DNA of 64,000 nucleotides from Deinococcus sp. Leaf326 (GTDB lineage Bacteria > Deinococcota > Deinococci > Deinococcales > Deinococcaceae): positions 124,749 through 188,748 of the forward strand of contig NZ_LMOM01000054.1 of NCBI RefSeq assembly GCF_001424185.1, read 5' to 3'. The notes under the pieces are model-generated. The model searched no databases. It saw only the letters and a program-made list of their open reading frames with translations, and was not told the DNA's origin. Below are positions 59,948 through 64,000 of this stretch, piece by piece; the stretch's first letter is position 1, and every line of letters starts with the position of its first letter. The position numbers were made by a program, and so were the translations under genes.

Positions 59948-60427
59948 ATGCCTAAGAGGAAATACTCAGATGATGAACTCTTCCAAGTCTGGGTATCTCT
60001 GGGAGAGGATAGGAGTATACAGAAGGTGGCAGATGTAGCGGGTATGGCATATATAACTATCGCTAAAAAGAGTGGTAAGTATAATTGGAAGGAAAGATTA
60101 CAGGGTATGCAGGAAGAGAATAAAAACCTTATTACTGCTCTTGTAACTGATAATTCTAATGCTATTGCTTTGAATGAAAGTATAGTTTATAGGGGAGTGA
60201 GTGAGACCTTCCTTAGAATCTTCCAAGAGTCTCTGCCTCTGCTCAAGCCTACGGATAATCCCAGGGAGCTTAAGACCTACCTTGATATGTACCGCCTGAT
60301 TAACGGTCAACCTACCGACATAAGCAGGCAGGAGGTAGCTACCGTCTCCCAGGAGGCTGTAGAGGCCCTGACAGACGAAGAGCTTTTCTCCATCCCTGAG
60401 GAAGTGTTGAACCGTCTCCAAGCCTGA
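59948..60427 (+). CDS. Probable terminase small subunit
   Basis: This 159-residue protein has an N-terminal helix-turn-helix (YSDDELFQVWVSLGEDRSIQKVADVAGMAYITIAKKS), a helical oligomerisation region near residue 75-110 and an acidic C-terminus (VEALTDEELFSIPEEVLNRLQA). That layout and the position before a large terminase suggest the DNA-recognition subunit of the packaging motor. The assignment is by architecture and context. AGGAG precedes the ATG. Confidence 0.7.
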   Translation: MPKRKYSDDELFQVWVSLGEDRSIQKVADVAGMAYITIAKKSGKYNWKERLQGMQEENKNLITALVTDNSNAIALNESIVYRGVSETFLRIFQESLPLLKPTDNPRELKTYLDMYRLINGQPTDISRQEVATVSQEAVEALTDEELFSIPEEVLNRLQA

Positions 60428-60511
60428 GGATGCACACTAATTAGTGTTATTGAGCAGCCCAAGCAGAGGCCGAGGCTACAGGAGCCTCTAGGAGGCTGAG
60501 CAGGAGACAGG

Positions 60512-60622
60512 GTGGACACTCTGCCCACTCCTGCCTTCACCCTAGCCTTCCTGTCCCTCCTGGGAGCTTCCTTCCAGGCTCAGGCCCCAGCAAAAACCCC
60601 GGAGTACAACAACAACCCCTAG
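60512..60622 (+). CDS. 36-residue putative exported or membrane peptide
   Basis: This GTG-started ORF (second residue Asp) contains the hydrophobic run FTLAFLSLLGASF, a signal-peptidase-like AQA, and a polar tail TPEYNNNP. AGGAG lies six bases before the GTG. It fills part of the 230-base gap between the terminase genes and is GC-richer than its surroundings. It could be a small holin-like or spanin-like peptide, or a chance ORF. Confidence 0.35.
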   Translation: MDTLPTPAFTLAFLSLLGASFQAQAPAKTPEYNNNP

Positions 60623-60639
60623 CCTTCTACGGTTAGGGG
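60616..60639 (+). other. Stem-loop before the large terminase
   Basis: CCCCTAGCC (60616-60624) pairs with GGTTAGGGG (60631-60639) with one G-U pair around TTCTAC. No T tract follows. Another perfect hairpin, AGCCTC with GAGGCT, lies at 60483-60497. These may control terminase expression or mark a packaging site. Confidence 0.45.
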
Positions 60640-60665
60640 AATCTAATTAGCAGGACGTATTGATA

Positions 60666-62126
60666 ATGCAATTGAACAAAGAGGATGCACTAAGAATAAA
60701 AAAGGAGAAGGGTAGAAGAAGCTTTGAGTATTTCCAACGTCATGTACTAGAAATCCCAGAGGACTATATACAGCCTCATCAGAACGATTGGGTAGCAGCC
60801 TTTGAGGACTACTCCAAGGTCATGCTCCTTGCTCCGAGGGCACACCTCAAGTCTTCTACCTTGACCTCCTATCTCTTATGGAAGATTCTCTACAATCCAG
60901 AACTTAGAATCCTCCTGATAACCATATCCGATAGCAGAGCAGCCGAGATGCTACAGAAGGTCAAGGCTGAGCTAGAAAAACCCGCAGTCAAGAAATACTT
61001 TGGCAACGTCAAGGGTACAGGGATATGGAGTACAGAGGGACTTACTCTTAACCGTAAGACAGTACAGGTGGAGCCTACAGTCAAGGCTATAGGGATTGGA
61101 ACGGCCTCCGTAGGTTCAAGGTGCGACATTCTTATAGCTGACGACTTGACGGACGCCTCCAAGGCTGACAGTCCAGCGGAGAGGGCAAAGCTCTCAAGTA
61201 AGTTCTTCTCTGAGCTTGCGCCTCTTGTTTTAGCCGGAGGGAAAACAATAGTCCTGGGAACAAGGAAGAATAAGGATGACTTGTACTCTGAGATTCTCAA
61301 GAACAACTCCTTCTATTCTATCGTTCAACCTGCTATTACCAACTATCACCCTGATGATATTGAGTTTGAGTACATCAAGGATGACAACGGGGTAATCAGG
61401 GACATAGTGATTAAAACCCCTGATGTAGAGGTCTTTGCGCCTCAGCTAACAGCTACAGGGTGTGACCTGAAATCTCTTATCAAGATGAGAGCGCAGATGG
61501 GAAGCACTCAGTTCCTCAGGGAATACCAGAACGATATAAGCTCCTTCCTCGGCTCAAGCCTCAAGGAAGAGTGGCTTAACTACGTTGATGAAACCCCCGC
61601 CTTGAATGAGCTAGACCTCTATATGGGTGTTGACTTAGCGATTACAGAGAAACAATCCTCTGACTTTACTGTCATTGTCACTATTGGGAAGCATAAGAAG
61701 ACTGGCCTAATCTATCTACTAAAATTAAATAGAGTACGTTCTGACTTCCCCACTACAATAGAGAATATCAAGAAGGAATATGGGTACTGGAAGACCAGAG
61801 GGTTTACCCCTAAGAAGGTCATGATTGAGACCGTAGCCTTCCAGCTTGCCACCTTCCAAACTCTCAGAGCATCTACCAACATTCCCGTAGTGAAGAGCAA
61901 CTCCTTGGGGAAGAAGGAAGAGCGTATCAACTCTATGGCCGTCTTCTTTGAGAACGGTAAGGTAAATATCTCCAAGGATTTTGACCCTGAGGAACTCTTT
62001 AAGACTGAGTGGTTGAACTTCCCCAGCAAGAAGACTCATGACGACATTCTAGACGCCGTAGAAATCTCACTAAGGGCTGTACTCTCTACCTCATCAGGTA
62101 AAACTATTCAGTACACCACCTACTAA
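60666..62126 (+). CDS. terL: Terminase large subunit
   Basis: This 486-residue ATPase/nuclease packages phage DNA. The Walker A-like motif APRAHLKSS is at residues 56-64, Walker B lies in CDILIADDLTD near 155, and the nuclease acids are in LYMGVDLAITEKQSSDFTV near 322 and HDDILDAVEISL near 466. The ATG at 60666 is used; a TTG two codons upstream is the alternative, and AGGA lies between 60651 and 60654. It is in step with the portal gene, six bases downstream. Confidence 0.92.
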   Translation: MQLNKEDALRIKKEKGRRSFEYFQRHVLEIPEDYIQPHQNDWVAAFEDYSKVMLLAPRAHLKSSTLTSYLLWKILYNPELRILLITISDSRAAEMLQKVKAELEKPAVKKYFGNVKGTGIWSTEGLTLNRKTVQVEPTVKAIGIGTASVGSRCDILIADDLTDASKADSPAERAKLSSKFFSELAPLVLAGGKTIVLGTRKNKDDLYSEILKNNSFYSIVQPAITNYHPDDIEFEYIKDDNGVIRDIVIKTPDVEVFAPQLTATGCDLKSLIKMRAQMGSTQFLREYQNDISSFLGSSLKEEWLNYVDETPALNELDLYMGVDLAITEKQSSDFTVIVTIGKHKKTGLIYLLKLNRVRSDFPTTIENIKKEYGYWKTRGFTPKKVMIETVAFQLATFQTLRASTNIPVVKSNSLGKKEERINSMAVFFENGKVNISKDFDPEELFKTEWLNFPSKKTHDDILDAVEISLRAVLSTSSGKTIQYTTY

Positions 62127-62132
62127 GGTAAT

Positions 62133-63443
62133 ATGACAAATACTATTAAACTCATTCCCTCTGAGCAGTTAGAGATGAAGAGGGCTGCTAAACTAAGGAG
62201 ATACTATAAGGGAGACTTTGCAACAGATTACAACGGCATTCCTCCTGAGAAGGGAAGGACTGTCTCCCAAGTCCTCAAGACTGACAACGTTATTGCAAGG
62301 ACTGTCAATAGATACGCCTCTAGCGTGCTCGGGAAGTACGCCTATGTTGAGTTTGACAACGAAGACCTAGAGGCCGTCTCTAAGGCTTGGGCTAAGAAGA
62401 TAGACCTTGCCTCCAAGCTGCTGACTATAGCCCGCTATCAGTCCCTCTATGGGGGAGCAGTAGTGAAGCTTATATTCAAAATCCCCGATAGACTAAGGAA
62501 CAAGGATGGTAGTTACTCCTTATCCTCAAACCCAGAAGATATAACTAAGTATGTAGACCTAGCTGTTTTTGGGATGGATAGAGCCTTGGTTAGGTATGAT
62601 GACTACAACAACGTTGAGGCTATCGTTATCAATCTGGGTAAGAGGTTAGAAGTCTTCTACGCCGATAGGCTAGAGGTATACGAGGCCGCTAATCTTGGGG
62701 CAGAGTGGAAGCTGAAAGAGACAATAGACAACCCAGTAGTAGGGGTGCCTCTCGCCTTCTTCGTTCCCAATATCCAGCTTGGAACAGATAGCCTCTCAGA
62801 CGTAGCGGATATATCCACCCTTCAAGAGGCCCTCAACAACGCTATTACCCAGCTAAACAACAACGTTACCCTTCATGGGTCTCCCCAATGGTATGCAATT
62901 GGGGTTGATGCTCCTGTAGATGATGACGGCAACCCCGTTCCTTTTCGCTTTGGCGCTGGTCAGGTGCTCCACTCAGAGAATGCAAATGCCCAGTTTGGGA
63001 AGACGGGCGTTGACAGACTGGACGCTGGCGCTATTGATGCCCTAACCAAGCAGATAAGCCTAGCTACCTACAGCCTCTCCCTGCTTACCGGAACTATCCC
63101 GAGCGGGGAAGCTCTGGTACACCTCTCCCGAGACTTCAACGCCTACATAACGGAGAAGCAGGGCAAGGTAGAGAGGTTCCTTGAGAGCCTGTACGGAGCC
63201 TTCCTGGGGCTGCTGGATTACCTGTTCAACACCTCAACCGAGGGAGAGACCTTCCGTACCTTCGTCGCCGGGTACAACCCCCTCAAGGAGAGAAGGGACT
63301 TTGAAGAGGCGTTCCAGCTTTACAGCGCCGGAGCACTCAGCCTCCGCACCCTCCTTGACACCTCAGACATTATCCAGACTACCCAGGATGAGCTAGACCG
63401 CCTTGCCGAGGAAGGCAAGTCCCAGGTTGAAGAGGCTATCTAA
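62133..63443 (+). CDS. Phage portal protein
   Basis: This 436-residue protein forms the ring through which DNA enters the head. The conserved portal pattern is visible: an early basic segment (KRAAKLRRYYKGDF), DNVIARTVNRYASSVLGKYAYVEF near residue 50, YQSLYGGAVVKLIF near 107, and a helical stem/crown with ALNNAITQLNNNVTLHGSPQWYAIGVD near residue 232. The position directly after the large terminase is the standard order in tailed phages. Its stop overlaps the next start (TAATG). Confidence 0.88.
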   Translation: MTNTIKLIPSEQLEMKRAAKLRRYYKGDFATDYNGIPPEKGRTVSQVLKTDNVIARTVNRYASSVLGKYAYVEFDNEDLEAVSKAWAKKIDLASKLLTIARYQSLYGGAVVKLIFKIPDRLRNKDGSYSLSSNPEDITKYVDLAVFGMDRALVRYDDYNNVEAIVINLGKRLEVFYADRLEVYEAANLGAEWKLKETIDNPVVGVPLAFFVPNIQLGTDSLSDVADISTLQEALNNAITQLNNNVTLHGSPQWYAIGVDAPVDDDGNPVPFRFGAGQVLHSENANAQFGKTGVDRLDAGAIDALTKQISLATYSLSLLTGTIPSGEALVHLSRDFNAYITEKQGKVERFLESLYGAFLGLLDYLFNTSTEGETFRTFVAGYNPLKERRDFEEAFQLYSAGALSLRTLLDTSDIIQTTQDELDRLAEEGKSQVEEAI

Positions 63444-64000
63444 TGGACCTCTCCGGCCTGGACAAGTCCATCTTTGAGGCCCTGGAAATCATCCTAGGGA
63501 AGTCCTTGAAGGCTGACGCTGCCCTCTTGGAGCAGAACCTAGACTTCATCCTCTCTAACCTTGACAACGCCGAGCTACTCAAGGAGTTCTTCTCCAAGGA
63601 TGCCGCAGACCTCAAGGACGCCTTGACGAAGAGGAAGAGACCTAAGAGCATCTCCGCTAAAAGGTATTTAGTAGTTAGAGAGGCGCTCGTAGGAGTGATA
63701 GAGGCCCTATACGCCGGAGAAGTACAGAGGGTTTTAGAGCAGGCAGAGAGGGCTAAGCTCACGCCTAAGCAGCGTCAGAGCCTTCTTACTGCTAGTCAGT
63801 TTATGAATCCCGACATTACCAAGCGGTTCTTGACTGACGCCCTGAGGACCAAGCATCAAGAGGTAGCTCTCTCGGAGAGAATATGGGACTTCACCCAGCT
63901 TCCGAAAGAGACTCTTCTTGACCTAGTGAGGACTGGCGTAGCCGAGGGTAAAAACCCCCAGGTTATAAAGAGCATCATCAGGAAGCAGCTACTAGACCAA
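63443..64000 (+). CDS. Phage head-morphogenesis protein, 3'-truncated by the window edge
   Basis: The open frame runs to the last base with 186 codons and no stop. The visible part is strongly helical and ends with LPKETLLDLVRTGVAEGKNPQVIKSIIRKQLLDQ, a pattern found in MuF-type minor head proteins that follow the portal gene. It is translationally coupled to the portal (TAATG). The MuF assignment is by position and pattern; the diagnostic C-terminal domain is outside the window. Confidence 0.72.
   Translation, partial: MDLSGLDKSIFEALEIILGKSLKADAALLEQNLDFILSNLDNAELLKEFFSKDAADLKDALTKRKRPKSISAKRYLVVREALVGVIEALYAGEVQRVLEQAERAKLTPKQRQSLLTASQFMNPDITKRFLTDALRTKHQEVALSERIWDFTQLPKETLLDLVRTGVAEGKNPQVIKSIIRKQLLDQ

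Overview
The window reads as about 52 kb of chromosome from a GC-rich Deinococcus-like bacterium followed by about 12 kb of a much AT-richer phage-type element that runs off the right end. The host guess rests on a sigma factor with a long Ala/Lys/Pro-rich N-terminus, the futalosine-route gene mqnD, and above all on many genes whose start codon sits only 5-9 bases after a TAnnnT -10 box. That layout gives leaderless mRNAs, which are common in Deinococcus.

Bases 1-9200 hold the end of trpB, trpA, a SetA-like sugar efflux protein, an MBL-fold hydrolase and a leucine operon (leuC, a LysE-type exporter, an unknown gene, leuD, leuB). The leucine operon is preceded by a leader peptide with consecutive Leu codons and an attenuator. 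Bases 9459-14694 hold a MocR-type regulator, a pseudouridine synthase, a lipoprotein/glutathionylspermidine-synthase-like pair and small exported proteins. Bases 14858-19248 are an alkanesulfonate operon (ssuD-A-C-B) with a sigma-70 promoter, an operator-like dyad, a candidate SAM-I-like riboswitch and two small cysteine-containing leader ORFs. Bases 19260-30393 carry a Nudix gene, prfA, hom, an aldo/keto reductase, an RsmC-like methyltransferase, the principal sigma factor and a DUF4129-MoxR-DUF58 cluster. Bases 30440-41422 carry mnmE, an ABC-2 exporter, mqnD, ribF-Nudix, a dGTPase-like gene, tRNA-Ile(GAT), two exported proteins and a FakA-like/Asp23 pair. Bases 41512-52190 carry a leucyl aminopeptidase, a GGDEF-GAF-HD-GYP protein, a ParB-like protein, an EamA transporter, a sulfite-oxidase-like protein, a DNA glycosylase, hisIE, hisF, a response regulator and a DUF72 gene.

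At about 52190, inside the 3' end of the DUF72 gene, base composition and codon use change abruptly. The right-hand element has three leftward genes (a coiled-coil protein and two paralogous membrane proteins). It then has a replication region with three 14-bp AT-rich repeats and four 16-bp iterons, a consensus promoter with an attenuator-like hairpin, a ribbon-helix-helix protein and a winged-helix replication protein. Next come small early genes, two exported proteins, zinc-ribbon proteins, candidate small and large terminase, portal, and the start of a head-morphogenesis protein. No integrase is visible. The combination suggests a phage-plasmid or a prophage with a plasmid-like replicon. 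The most unusual local features are an insert-bearing riboswitch-like leader (14910-15100), a stem-loop that would bring a distant ribosome-binding site to its start codon (58407-58454), and the split between leaderless and Shine-Dalgarno-led genes in the element.
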